DNA of 64,000 nucleotides, taken from NCBI RefSeq assembly GCF_963678635.1, contig NC_087069.1:13926660-13990659 (forward strand). The letters run 5' to 3'. The number at the start of each line of letters is the position of its first letter. Position 1 is the first letter of the stretch. This DNA comes from Symsagittifera roscoffensis. Lineage: Eukaryota; Xenacoelomorpha; Acoela; Convolutidae. Below, in pieces: positions 35,641 through 46,451 of this stretch. The position numbers were made by a program, and so were the translations under genes. The notes below the pieces were generated by a model. It saw only the letters and a program-made list of their open reading frames with translations, had not been told where the DNA came from and did no database searches.

Positions 35641-36589
35641 TTAGCTTGTCAACAGGGAGTAGAACTGGATACAAAAATGAGAGCCTCTTATCTCCGCAAA
35701 CCCAACCATCGGCGACCTTAAGCCGGGCTGTTTCGTAGCTGATGTTTTTTTAAAGTTTTTTAAATAATATTTTTGTATTGGGTTAATTTGATGGTGGCTT
35801 ATTTATTTATGTACTGCTAAGTATATCACTGTGTACATTAAATACCGTATGGTAGATGATTTTCAAAAAAACTAGCTATAATTTTTTTAAAAAATCGAGA
35901 AGCTATAATATGTGGGCTGTAACTTCAGAATCTGTTAAATTGTCAATAAGAATTCATATAGTTTTTTTGATGGTGTATAAAGTAGCTTTTTTTTCTGAAT
36001 AATATTAGACTTAAAATCACCAGCCAAACAAAAAACTCCGTAGCTACTGCATATAGCATTAAAAATTCTAAAGTATTTTTATTTGACAACAATATCGTAA
36101 GCGAAATTAAAGCCAAGTTGAGTTGATTGGTCAAAAATAGTCTTTGCCGTTAAACTCCCCACACGAATCAAACAAGAAGGAGCAAAAATTTAATCATTGG
36201 GCACTTTTGTATGATCGAAACTAAATTTTCACAAATTGTTCAAATTTAATTTCATAAATTACAGGAAAATCTCAAAATTAATGCGGTAAAATGAGTTTTT
36301 TGGAAGTTATTCATATGATTTTTGATTTCTTTCTTTTTCCTCATCAACATTATCGAACTAAGTTGCTATCACATCACCAAGTACTCCAACATCAAACCAA
36401 GCAGAAATCCCATCAACACGCTTCTCAAGAAATTTCTAAGCAGTGGCTGATTTAAACTTTTTTTTTGTATTCAACTTTCGAAGAGTTACAGAATATTCGC
36501 GCCCGGGTTATTTTTTTTCTCCAGACAATGTTTGACTTTCTAGTTAGACATTTTTGACCAAGTTTTTTTTTAATCATTTGAAAAGCATG

Positions 36590-36945
36590 TTTATTCAGAG
36601 CTCGAATTTACATTATTTTTCACCTGTGATCATTTTTTGCAAAGTTATGGGGGTTTAAGGAATGCCGATTAGGCCAACACAGGACAATTAACGCGCGATA
36701 TATGCCAGGCTATTATGGGGGTTCAAGGAATGCCGATTAGGCCAACATAGGGCAATTAACGCGCGATATATGCCGTGCTATTACGGCGTAAGTTTTCGTT
36801 TCAAATTTTCATTTTCAGCGTGTGGGGGGTAGTTTTTAGAAAAAAATCTTGAAAATCTTTTTTTTTACATCTTATACTTTTTTCAAAGCAAACACTGATG
36901 CATGGACCTCAAAAGACTTCGCCCTGATAGGAGCAGTCTTGTTAT
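36590..36945. mobile_element. Family A copy with an internally duplicated core
   Basis: ATGGGGGTTTAAGGAATGCC and ATGGGGGTTCAAGGAATGCC start two adjacent ~70-base units (about 36644 and 36716), each carrying GGCCAACA and ACGCGCGATATATGCC. The right end CGCCCTGATAGGAGCAGTC (about 36922) is the family terminus. The core was duplicated in tandem after insertion. Confidence 0.65.
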
Positions 36946-37329
36946 GTTTAAGAACTGTTTTAAAGATGGGTGATTTTTTTATCTACTTCAAAATTCAATT
37001 GGAGACAATTTCTCAAGTTTTTAATGGAGGTCGCACGCACTCTTAGGCAGTTCCCTCTATGGAAATTACCTTTTAAATTAAATTACTTGGTGTTATGACC
37101 AATTTCTCTTTTCATAGCTGTAATAATAGCTAAATGAGCCAAATTACAAAAAAATATATGTAAAAAAACCTGTTTACAATAATTTGTTTGTTTACAATGC
37201 ACAATATCAAGGTTTGCATCAAGATAAGTCTACTTTTTTAAATATGATATTTATATCTAGGAAAGTGCGAGCTGAAAAGAGCCGAAAAACGAGCTTTTTT
37301 ACACAATTGAATCTTAATGAGCCTCCAGA

Positions 37330-37620
37330 TGTAATAAGGTCGGTAATTTGACTAATTTTGCCCACAAACCTTTCCTTTTCACCCCACCTCACTCAAACAT
37401 GAATTTTATGCTCTAACGAGTGGTTTTACGAGGTTAATTATGAAGACCAAATATGTTTATCATGGCATAATTAGTCTTCATGTCAATTTTCATGACAATC
37501 GAAAGAAGCGAACAGTAACTTTAAATATAATTATTTGCAGCTGGGGGGGGGGGGGGGGGGGGTGGGGGGGGGTGAAGGGGGAGGATAAAGAGCCAAACTC
37601 TGTTTGTGTGCCTTAAAGGA
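37330..37620. repeat. Family D repeat with a long poly-G tract
   Basis: It shares CCCCACCTCACTCAAACATG, ACCAAATATGTTTATCATGG and AAAGAGCC with 16070-16300. A run of 21 or more G at 37543 is broken by one T, then resumes. Such runs are prone to polymerase slippage and sequencing error, which fits the nearby gap. Confidence 0.6.
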
Positions 37621-37829
37621 GGAGTTGTTATAAGTCGACTTATAATAAAACTTAATACAAGTACACTGACAAAAGACAGTAATGCAAACTTATATATTTT
37701 TAAAAAAGTTATTTATAGAGCAAGAATCTTAAATTTTGACGGCAATTGAAACTGTTTGACCGAACAGAAGTTAGGATTAATATTTTAAAGACTATTTGAA
37801 ACATGCGCCGATGAGAAAAATTGGGGCTG

Positions 37830-37986
37830 TTTTTCCTTTCCCCCCCCCACCTGAAAATTTTTCAATTTGAAATTTCCGTTCACTTTGTCCGATTGTCGTG
37901 AAAATTGGCATGCAGACTAATTAGGCCATAACAAGGCTCTTTTTCCTTCCCCCCCGCCCACCTCACTAAAACATGAATTTTATGGC
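37830..37986. repeat. Second family D copy, cut by the gap
   Basis: CCTTCCCCCCCGCCCACCTC then CTAAAACATGAATTTTATGG repeats the family D order and runs directly into the N run. The gap therefore probably sits in a repeated, G/C-homopolymer-bearing segment. Confidence 0.55.
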
Positions 37987-38186
37987 NNNNNNNNNNNNNN
38001 NNNNNNNNNNNNNNNNNNNNNNNNNNNNNNNNNNNNNNNNNNNNNNNNNNNNNNNNNNNNNNNNNNNNNNNNNNNNNNNNNNNNNNNNNNNNNNNNNNNN
38101 NNNNNNNNNNNNNNNNNNNNNNNNNNNNNNNNNNNNNNNNNNNNNNNNNNNNNNNNNNNNNNNNNNNNNNNNNNNNNNNNNNNNNN
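37987..38186. other. Assembly gap (200 N)
   Basis: Exactly 200 undetermined bases. The round number suggests a placeholder, so the true length is unknown. Confidence 0.98.
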
Positions 38187-38791
38187 CTGGTTGGCTAATC
38201 AGAAAATCAATATCAATCATCCTTTTCCCGCATTTCAAAAATTAGTGCAGATAAATTAGTGAATATAATGTCCAAAAACAGAATGTTTGTCCTGTTCAAG
38301 AAAATTTAAGAGCAAGTTTTGCCAAGTGTGTTAAACTTAATTTGGTCATTTAAAGAAAAAACGCACCATTTTTTATGTGAATTGGAAAAATATTTTCATC
38401 TGCTAAAATTGTTGCTTGGATTTGATTGGCTAAACTTGCAAATATTTCTACTCAAGATGTAGAATGTTTGATTTTGAGCCATTCAGTGCTTTTGACCAGG
38501 CCTCAAAAACTTTTGCTATTGTATAGGAGAAATTTTGCATTGCTCAAAGAAATTTCTCCAAAATTTTAACTTTTTTAAACAAAAAAAAAATGTTTTTTTT
38601 TTAATCGCAAATTGAAAAAAAAACGAGCAGAGCTTTTCTGGAAGCAAATCAGTAGACAAGTAGAGTCGCGGATAGGTTCATTTTTGTTTCAGAGAATTAA
38701 AGCAATGTTTGTTAGAACTGTTGACTGTTAGAGCTTAGATGCGTCTTTTGTATTTACAAAAAATTTGGGTTCTTTTAATCTTTTTAATCTT

Positions 38792-38974
38792 TTAAAATTT
38801 CTGTTGAGAAGAGTCGACAAGTTTTTCGGTATGATGGAAGATCTTCTCTAATTGCTGCTCCATAAAGTTTTCTGCTCTGTAAGCCAAATTCTGCCAACTC
38901 TGCTTACTTCTGCTGCTAGCATAATCCTTTGGGTCCGGGCATACGACCCAATTTTTGATATTAAATTTTGTCAT
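38792..38974 (-). CDS. Short open frame, possible exon, unidentified
   Basis: Sixty codons starting with ATG (MTKFNIKNWVVCPDPKDYA) and ending SSQQKF. Amino-acid composition is balanced, unlike the Lys/Phe-biased noise around it. No domain, no clear splice sites and no duplicate in the window. It could be chance. Confidence 0.2.
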   Translation of the reverse strand: MTKFNIKNWVVCPDPKDYASSRSKQSWQNLAYRAENFMEQQLEKIFHHTEKLVDSSQQKF

Positions 38975-39009
38975 TTAAGTGGAGTTTTTGCTTGCCATCT
39001 GAAAAATAT

Positions 39010-39375
39010 ATATGCCCAGAGCTTAAATTCAAAAGGTTTTTTTTTTCACTTGTGATAATTTATTTCTGAAATGCGGGGCTTGAAATTTGGACTACTTAGC
39101 GTTAATTCAATCATACCTGAAAATTTTTAAAAATAACGCGCAATTTATTTCGTGCTTTTGATGATTAACCGGCAAATTGAATCATCATTCCCAATTGAGG
39201 AGAGGCAAGCAATTCATTTTGTTTATTACGTCACCAAATGCAGACTGAAGATTCTTGTACATAGCGTAAAGGGTATGAAAGGAAAATGCTTATAAAAAAA
39301 ATTAACAAAACTTTTTCAACGACTTACAGGAGACCTAAAACATTCAGAGCTTCTATCTGATTTGATCAGTCTTTG
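39010..39375. mobile_element. Decayed family A copy
   Basis: It follows the family order: GAGCTTAAATTC, TTTCACTTGTGATAATTTAT, a degraded AATAACGCGCAATTTATTTC core at about 39135, and a degraded terminus ACATTCAGAGCTTC near 39340. Confidence 0.5.
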
Positions 39376-39829
39376 ATATATATATTTTTTCTGTTTGTAT
39401 TAATTTAATTAACTTATTACTAGAAAACTTTGTTTATTTTTCAATTCATTGATGAAGCAGAGAAAAATCTGCTGCAAAGTTGAGTTCATTTTTGCAGGTT
39501 TTCAATAAGTCTGATCTTCGAGCAGATGTGAGGTTATTAATTTCTTTTTTCGTTGAGTGTTTTCGAGTTTTTTTTAGGTGCGGATAACTAATTTTTTGGG
39601 TTAATTGAAAAACATAAGTTAGCAATCTGCACTTTGGTCGAATCGGCTGTCTTATTTCTGCTTATAAATAATGAAAAAAATTCAAGCTGATTTTTGAGTC
39701 GGATTGGTTAATTGGTGCCGTTCAGAGTATAACAAATTAGCGTCATTTCAAGCTGGTGAATAAATGAATTTTAGCAAAATAAGTTAAAAGACGCAGTCTT
39801 GTTTTCGTATAAATTTTAAACAAGACTGC

Positions 39830-40390
39830 TCGTATCAGGGCGAGGCCCTGAATGTTCCGACTGCGTTTTAAGGTTTATGGAGCAGCAGTAATAACATAAA
39901 AAATTAAATGAAATGAAACAAAATGAAAATTATTTTTTCTAAAATTTGAAATTTTTGAGGAAATCATCACACCACACGCCATATAAAGTACAAAAATATA
40001 GATTTCGCTCATTGTAACATATCAATTATGGCAAATAAATTTTTTTCAACCAATATAGAACGATTAATAAAATCTCGACGGATAAAATCTCCGCTCACGC
40101 GTTAATAGCGCGAAATATATCGCGCGTTAATTGTCCCAAATTAGCCAAAATGGCAATCTTTAAACCCCCGTAATTTTACGAAAAATGATCACAGGTGAAA
40201 TATCTTTTCAAACTTGAGCTCAGGACAACAATACCCCTTTCGAATGTTATAAAAAAAATGCCGTCAAAAATGACTGGTTAAAAAGTCGAAATTTGTCTGA
40301 AGATAAAAAAACCACCCCGAGCACAAATATTCCGTTACTTTCGTACGAAATTCGGAACAATTACTTTCGAATCGAAAGTCGGAACAATAA
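39830..40390. mobile_element. TIR element, repeat family A, long copy
   Basis: Starts CTCGTATCAGGGCGAGGCCC, then GAATGTTCCGACTGCG, and carries the core CGCGAAATATATCGCGCG at 40108-40125 and AAATATTCCGTTACTTTCG near 40335. It is colinear with 10400-10890 over its whole length and inverted relative to 9854-10333. The right TIR is not seen; the sequence ends near a GAAAGTCGGAACAA duplication at 40360-40387. Confidence 0.65.
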
Positions 40391-40437
40391 CAAAAACGTT
40401 TCTAAATTTGATTTCAAGCTGAGCGGACTGTATCCGC

Positions 40438-41554
40438 ACTGACAAAAATGGTTTGGGATCGATTAAATTAACAATGTCCATTTTACGAATTTAATTGGAT
40501 TTTAAACCGATCTTTTTGAAAACTTCCAATCGATTTAAATGTCAATAAAATTTGATCTTATTTGTCAATGATCTTATTTGAACATTTTGGATCGATTCGA
40601 GTGTCTTATACATCTATTTCAAGCGATTTGGATGGATTTTTAGACTCACTGAAATCAATTTTTTCGCTATCACGAGAATTCTTCCAATCGATTTAAATGT
40701 CAATAAAATTTGATCTTATTTGTCAATGATCTTATTTGAACATTTTGGATCGATTCGAGTGTCTTATACATCTATTTCAAGCGATTTGGATGGATTTTTA
40801 GACTCACTGAAATCAATTTTTTCGCTATCACGAGAATTTTTCGCTAATTTTTTCTAGCAACGGGAATTTTTTATTCTCGATTTTTTAAAAATAAACAAAC
40901 ACTTGTGCCAGATATTCGAGAATTCAATAAATTGATCCACATAAATCAGCTTTTATGCCCAAAAATAGGCAATGAAATTATAGAAAAATATTGTAAATCA
41001 GATTTTGCAAAATCGTATGTAACAAACAAGAAAAGGGTCAGAATAAATTAAAATTTGATCTCAATAATATGCAATTAAATCATAGAAAATTATGAAGATA
41101 AATCAGATTTTGGGCAAAACTTTTAAAACGAATCCAGAAAAAGGTCAATATAGATCAGTTTTTGAACTCATAATATGCAAGAAAATCTTAGAATTTTATC
41201 GACATTTTGGTCTTTTTATTTGGTCTTTTTTATGCTACAATACGCTATGGATGTAAAATGAAAAATGATAAGCAATGAAAAAATGCAATAAAAATTCGAA
41301 ACTGATAAATCTCGATTGAAAAAAAATCTATTTAAATCAATTTAAATCCGTTTTAAACCCCTTAAAAGTAAAAACAAATTCAGACTGGAAAAATGCATTT
41401 AAATTGATATAAAATCGGTTTGGATCAATTTTTTAGCTGGGATTTAAGATCAATTTGAATCGACTTTAAATCAATCCAAATCAATCTTCTTCTTTTTTAT
41501 TTGATCTTCGTACTTTTTTCATACTAAAATCGATCCTAACCCATTTTTGCCAGT
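40438..41554. mobile_element. 1.1-kb TIR DNA element
   Basis: The left end ACTGACAAAAATGGTTTGGG and the right end, read in reverse as ACTGGCAAAAATGGGTTAGG, are inverted repeats continuing into GATCGATT. The interior is A/T-rich with many ATTTAAATCGATT-like words and no transposase frame. It contains an exact tandem duplication (40523-40838). It is a non-autonomous DNA transposon; no target duplication could be read. Confidence 0.72.
40523..40838. repeat. Exact tandem duplication, 158-base unit
   Basis: 40523-40680 and 40681-40838 are identical base for base by direct comparison (both start CTTCCAATCGATTTAAATG and end CACGAGAATT). Zero divergence in a region of old repeats indicates a recent event or an assembly artefact. 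Confidence 0.9.
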
Positions 41555-41559
41555 ACGGG

Positions 41560-42700
41560 AGGTAGTTGCACGCTTGAGTTCTTGCGTTTGTAATTGCTTT
41601 TTTTTGCTTAGAAAACTTTGTTTTGAGTCAATTCTTTGTGTACCAAATCTTATTGTTGGTTCTGACTTAACTGTTTGCACAATACTTTCATTGCTTCAAA
41701 TGAAATTTTTAATGACAACTTACTGTAAAAAAAATTTCGGTCGGTTTTCAAAAAATTTGAATTTTGGTTTTCAACAATTTTTACTAGATCAGAAAATTTA
41801 ATTTAAAATTGTTCTTTCTGCTTCTTTTGCTGTGTTTTTTGCCTACGATGTGTTAAAAAAATTACCGACGTTTTTGTAGGTATTTATAACTTTTCGAAGT
41901 TTAAAATGAACAAATTTTGAAAACGCAGCAGACAATTTAAGGACAGTTTTGAAAGAATTTTCTCTCTGCAAATTCATTGTATTTTGCAACGCGTCGAAGA
42001 CGCTCAAAAATGTTTTAAGTCAATTAGCCAAAATTAGATGTCGTGTTAGAATAATTTAATTACAATAATTAAAAAAGACAATTAGGGAACTCTTTGAGAA
42101 AACTTTGTAAATACAATTGAGAAGAATCTGTCCTTCCCTCCCCCCGCTCCTCGGCCCACTTTTGAGCTCTTAACATTTTTCTAATCAAGCAATTGTAGTT
42201 AACAAATTCTTTTTTATTCAAGCGTTTCTTTCTGCTTCAGAAAGCTTTTCTTTTACAATCACGGAGTTATCGTCGAACCAAAGCAGCAACAAAACTAAAT
42301 GATAATAACAATCAATGACCTGAAAACTAACTTCTTTTATATTTCACCAACCAATTAAAAAGTTTCAAAAGATTGAAGACAAATACATTGTGGAGATTGA
42401 AAAATTAAAAAATTAAAAACAAAACGAAACAAAAAACATTGGTTTTTAATTCAAACTTATGGATTTTGCGCTTTGTTTTTTCCTAACTTCCTTTTTGGCT
42501 TTCTTTCATTTGCTAATGTAATTAAGTCAACAAAAAACAACTGAAATCATTTTCCTTGCTTAGTCTTTTTATAGTACTTTTTAAATGAATGAGTTTTGGT
42601 CCCATTAGAACTCTCCAAAGGAGGATCCTTATTGGACTTTTAGTCACTCAATTTAGTATTCTTATATTTTGATTCTTCGACATGGGTTCGTTACTTCTGT
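41560..42700. other. Intergenic, no gene recognised
   Basis: The plus frame 41547-41801 starts inside the TIR of the element on its left and is Phe/Leu-rich without a domain. TTTATT near 42213 would read AATAAA on the minus strand and could be a poly(A) signal for the minus exon at 42703-42840, but it is far away. Confidence 0.4.
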
Positions 42701-42702
42701 TT

Positions 42703-42840
42703 TTAGTCGGCTTTAGTCGATTTTTTCTTCGACCAAATCTCTCCTAATAAAACTTTACTTTCGTAGCGCATGTTCTCAAATACTTTTTGGAGAACGTCAA
42801 AAGCATTTAGCCTGTCCAATGACACCTCAAAGCTCATCAA
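42703..42840 (-). CDS. Terminal exon of an unidentified host gene
   Basis: On the minus strand, after acceptor TTAAGTTTTTAG, 45 codons read LMSFEVSLDRLNAFDVLQKV, continue through FENMRYESKVLLGEIWSKK and end STKAD, then TAA (42703-42705). The composition is that of a normal folded protein with an amphipathic helix-like pattern, and it is clearly less A/T-biased than the flanks. It is short, so it is easily missed. The rest of the gene should lie to the right on the minus strand, beyond or inside the tandem duplication. No family recognised. Confidence 0.5.
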   Translation of the reverse strand: MMSFEVSLDRLNAFDVLQKVFENMRYESKVLLGEIWSKKKSTKAD

Positions 42841-43159
42841 CTAAAAACTTAAGAAAGACAAAAAAATTATTGCAATAATTCAAAAAAATTTTAGTTTCTC
42901 AAATAAGTTTAAAAAACAACAGTTTAAACTTCAATCTTAGTATGTCTTACGGTTTACGTTTCGTTTCTTACTGTATGGCTATGAATCAAAACTCGATATC
43001 ATTAAGCTCTTAGAAAACTGGACTATTATTTTTTCTGAAAAAAAAAACTTTTTTTTTCGTCTATGATTCATTTTCCCCAGTAGATCAAAAATTACCTTTT
43101 CAAAGTAATTGTAACTATGTTTTGCTTTTAATTAAATTTATCAGCCTAATTTTACTATC

Positions 43160-43585
43160 ATGGCTGTTCCTTTTTATGTTGTCATAACCAATATTATCGG
43201 CCTAATTGCCGGTGCTCGCTGCCTGTACTTTTTAATCCGTATATATCAAACACGCAGATCCAGAACTGGAAAAGACTTCGACATTTTCAATGTTCCAATT
43301 TTCGTGATGAATATTTTAGCTGCCCTTGTAATTATTCATCTCTCGATTCAATCATTGAGTGACCAAAACACTAGTATACCCAGCTGCAACGTCCATTTTA
43401 TCGTGTTTGGATATACTCTAGTTTCAGCTTGTTTTGCTTACTTATCTACAAACTGCGCTGAGATTGCAGGTGAGATTTTCATTTCTGCAGCTCAATAAAA
43501 AATTTACCGATTGCGATCAATATTTTTTCCAGACGGCAGTTGTGGGGGCGGGGGGGTTATCTTCGGGGTCGAGGTGCTCGATTAA
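43160..43585 (+). CDS. Small three-span membrane protein (two exons), intact copy
   Basis: Exon 1 is 43160-43469 and exon 2 is 43533-43585; the 63-base intron 43470-43532 starts GTGAGATTTTC and ends TTTTTTCCAG. The protein is 120 residues: MAVPFYVVITNIIGLIAGAR opens a first membrane span, a basic loop follows (RTRRSRTGKDF-like, residues 30-40), then VPIFVMNILAALVIIHLSI (about 46-64) and IVFGYTLVSACFAYL (about 80-94). A short Cys/Gly-rich end (DGSCGGGG) closes with VLD. A 5' acceptor-like ATTTATCAG lies about 16 bases before the ATG, so a 5' UTR exon or a trans-spliced leader is possible. No family recognised. The tandem duplicate supports a real gene. Confidence 0.6.
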
Positions 43586-44290
43586 TATTACCACCATTTC
43601 GACCATATTTCGGTATGTTATGAGTTTCTCGACTGAAATTGGGTGTTGTTTGGTTGTGCTTGGCGCATGTTTCCGATGTGATTGACCTATTTTTCATCTG
43701 TGCTCCTCCTATATTTCAATTTTTGTGACCAAAATTGTGTTGGAATCAACTTACATTATGGATCATGTTTAAAGACTTGTCTCTGGAATCCAGGAACATA
43801 CAGACACAAAAATGTGCCTCTACCCTCATTGGAGTTCCATGTAATAAATCGATTATAATTGAGTTTCACTGTTAGTGTCCACAAAAGTGAAAACAACTCG
43901 ATCATAATCAAATAAAAATTGATTATAATTTTACTATTTTTTGAGGCAACAAAATCCTTTTTCATCCCATATAATTGATTTGTTTTCACTTTTGTGGGCA
44001 CTGCAATGAAACTAAATAGTAATCTTTTTTTTTTCATTTTACTGAGATGCGAATTTCAACGCATATAAAGTTTTTTCTTACGGTTAACGTTTCGTTTTTT
44101 TTCTGTATGGCTATGATTGAAAACTCGATATCACTGAGCTTTTAGAAAACTGGACTATTATTTTATCTGAATTAAAAACTTTTTTTTTCGTTTATGATTC
44201 ATTTTCCCCAGTAGATCAAAATTTAACTTTTCAAAGTAGTTGTAACTACGTTTTGCTTTTATTTAAATTTATCCGCCTAATTTAACTATC

Positions 44291-44702
44291 ATGGCTGTCC
44301 CTTTTTATGTTGCCATAAGCAATATTATCGGCCTAATTTTCGGTGCTCGCTTGCTGCCTATACTTTTTAATCCGTATATATCAAACACGCAGATCCAGAA
44401 CTGGAAAAGACTTCGACATTTTCAAGGTTCCAATTTTCGTGATGAAAATTTTAGCTACCCTTTTAATTATTCATCTCTCGATTCAATCATTGAGTGACCA
44501 AAACACTAGTATACACAGCTCCATTTTATCGTGTTTGGCTATACTTGTTTTGCTTACTTATCTACAAACTGCGCTGAGATTGCCGGTGAGATTTTCATTT
44601 CTGCAGCTCAATAAAAAATTTACCGATTGCGATCAATATTTTTTCCAGACGGCAGTTGTGGGGGCGGGGGGGTTATCTTCGGGGTTGAGGTGCTCGATTA
44701 AT
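44291..44702 (+). pseudogene. Frameshifted duplicate of the three-span membrane protein
   Basis: It starts MAVPFYVAISNIIGLIFGAR, then carries four extra bases (TTGC) near 44350 that shift the frame. The sequence RIYQTRRSRTGKDFDIF resumes in another frame. Further deletions occur after the second span. The intron (44585-44648) and the Gly-rich exon 2 are kept. The upstream acceptor AG is lost (TTTATCCG). It is probably a dead copy, unless the ATG at 44343 (MLACCLYFL) is used. Confidence 0.65.
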
Positions 44703-44857
44703 GTTACAAACATCTCGACCATTTTTCGATATATTATGAGTTTCTAGACTGAAATTGGGTGTTGTTTGGTTGTGCTTGGCGTATGTTTCCAACGTGTTTG
44801 ACCTAGTTTCAACTGTGCTCCTCCTACATTTCGAATTTCGTGACCATTATTGTGTTG

Positions 44858-45030
44858 GATTCCGCAAATTGTTCAACTGTAAGTGGAAATTCGCAAACTG
44901 TAAGCGGATTCCGCAAATTGTAAGCGGATTCCGCAAACTGTAAGCGGATTCCGCAAAATGTAAGCGGAATCCGCATAATTTTGCGGAATCCACTTACATT
45001 TGCAGAATCCGCTTACAGTTGCCGAATCCG
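44858..45030. repeat. Palindromic GCGGAATCC array (family C interior)
   Basis: About eight units of GTAAGCGGATTCCGCAAA type, 18-22 bases each, run rightward and then reverse orientation near 44975 (TAATTTTGCGGAATCCAC). The two halves can pair to form a long hairpin. The same units form the interior of the family C elements at 7804-8401 and 27528-28098. Here the GGCC-containing termini are absent. Confidence 0.75.
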
Positions 45031-45559
45031 GAAAAACTAACTATATTCGCTCGTTGCGTCATCCGCAACAGAATCAATGTGCCGACAAAATTTACGTTAC
45101 AGCTATTTGTACGGGGATTCCACTGAAATGTTGTAAGTGGAATCCAGTTACATTATGGATCATGTTTAAAGACTTGTCTCTGGAATCCAGGAACATACAC
45201 ACACAAAAATGTGCGCCTACCCACATTGGAGTTCCATGTATTAAATCGATTATAATTGATTTTCACTGTCAATTTCCACAAAAAAAAAACAACTCGATCT
45301 TAATCAAATGAAAATTGATTATAATACTACTATTTTTCGAGGCAACAAAATCCTTTTTCATCCCATATAAATTTTTTTCACTTTACTGAGATGCGGCAAA
45401 TTTCAACGCATATAAAAATTTTTCTACGTTTTAAAGTAAAATTGGTTACTTGCTGATCAATTTTTTTTCTGCCTAACTTTGATATTTTTGTAATTTTTTA
45501 TGTTAATCAAAAAACTGAATTTTATTCGTTTCAAGAATTTTGGTAAATTAACAGAAATT

Positions 45560-45810
45560 TTGGGTTGGGGAGGTAAAATTGGAGGTGGAGTAATCCCTCT
45601 ACCATTACCGCCCTCTAGCGTTTTCCCATTTACAGCAACCCCCCCCCCCCAACGTAACGTTTGGTTCACAGTTTGGGAGTGGGGGTGTTCAGGTGCGGTG
45701 GAGAGAGTTCAGGTGGGGGAGTTCAGTGGGGTGGGGGGAGGGGCGCAAAGGGGCAATCGTTAGGGGGATTGAAGGGGAGCAAAGGGGCAAACTTTAGGGG
45801 GAGAGCTTAA
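45560..45810. repeat. G-rich block with repeated GGGG tracts
   Basis: The plus strand carries more than a dozen runs of three or more G (for example GGGGAGTTCAGTGGGGTGGG, and GGGGAGCAAAGGGGCAAAC-type repeats) and one poly-C run near 45640. Repeated units include GTTCAGGTG and CAAAGGGGCAA. Such DNA can form G-quadruplexes. Open frames through it are not genes. Confidence 0.7.
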
Positions 45811-46451
45811 CGGAATCTTTTTCTTTTTGCAATTTGAGTTTAGGTTTAGAAATAGATTAGCCCATACACTCGCCTTGCAAAGTTTCCGCACAACTCACTT
45901 GATAAATGTAGAAATTCTTGCAAAATTTTGCACGACGCGCGAAATAGAAATGAAGTGGAAAAAATCTATTTTAATGCCAATTCGTACCTTTTATAAAATC
46001 CATAAAAATGGATTCCAAATGAATTATAATGCATTTTGTTTTGGCGAGAAAAATGGATTTGAATCCATTTCTAGTCTAATTTTGTTGTCTGAACATAACA
46101 TGGGAATCGATTACTTTTACAACACTTTAGACCACGAAAATCCATTATAATCGATTTTTTTTCACTTTTCTTAAATGCGGAAAGATCATTTTATGAAAAA
46201 AAAATTTCAATTGACTATGTTTCCTAATAATTGTTGACCAAAAGAAATAACTCGTTTAGAGGGTGTAATTTTAGTTCAAAATTTTGGAAAAATAGCATTG
46301 TTTTAATTGTTTAATTTAGCAGTGTTTTAATTTAGCTTTTTAGTAGCTTATAAAGAAAAAAACGCAGCAAAGTGGCAAAAACATGCTCAAAAAACATTCC
46401 AACTCATTGAATTGTAATATTTTATTTCGGCGAGTTATTGCTGCTTACTAC

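Larger units (their letters stand above)
42941..45420. repeat. Tandem duplication of a ~1.1-kb unit carrying a gene
   Basis: Unit 1 (42941-44069) and unit 2 (44070-45420) align from CTTACGGTTTACGTTTCG / CTTACGGTTAACGTTTCG to CAACGCATATAAA at their ends. Unit 2 is longer because a palindromic GCGGAATCC array (44858-45030) occupies the place where unit 1 has only one GGAATC. Both units carry the same two-exon gene. Confidence 0.85.

Noticed and set aside
44858-45030. CRISPR or satellite array
   Set aside because: Units reverse orientation midway, and the same units form the body of TIR elements.
45457-45763. Gly/Pro-rich frames on both strands
   Set aside because: They are produced by the G-rich repeat block, with no coding signature.
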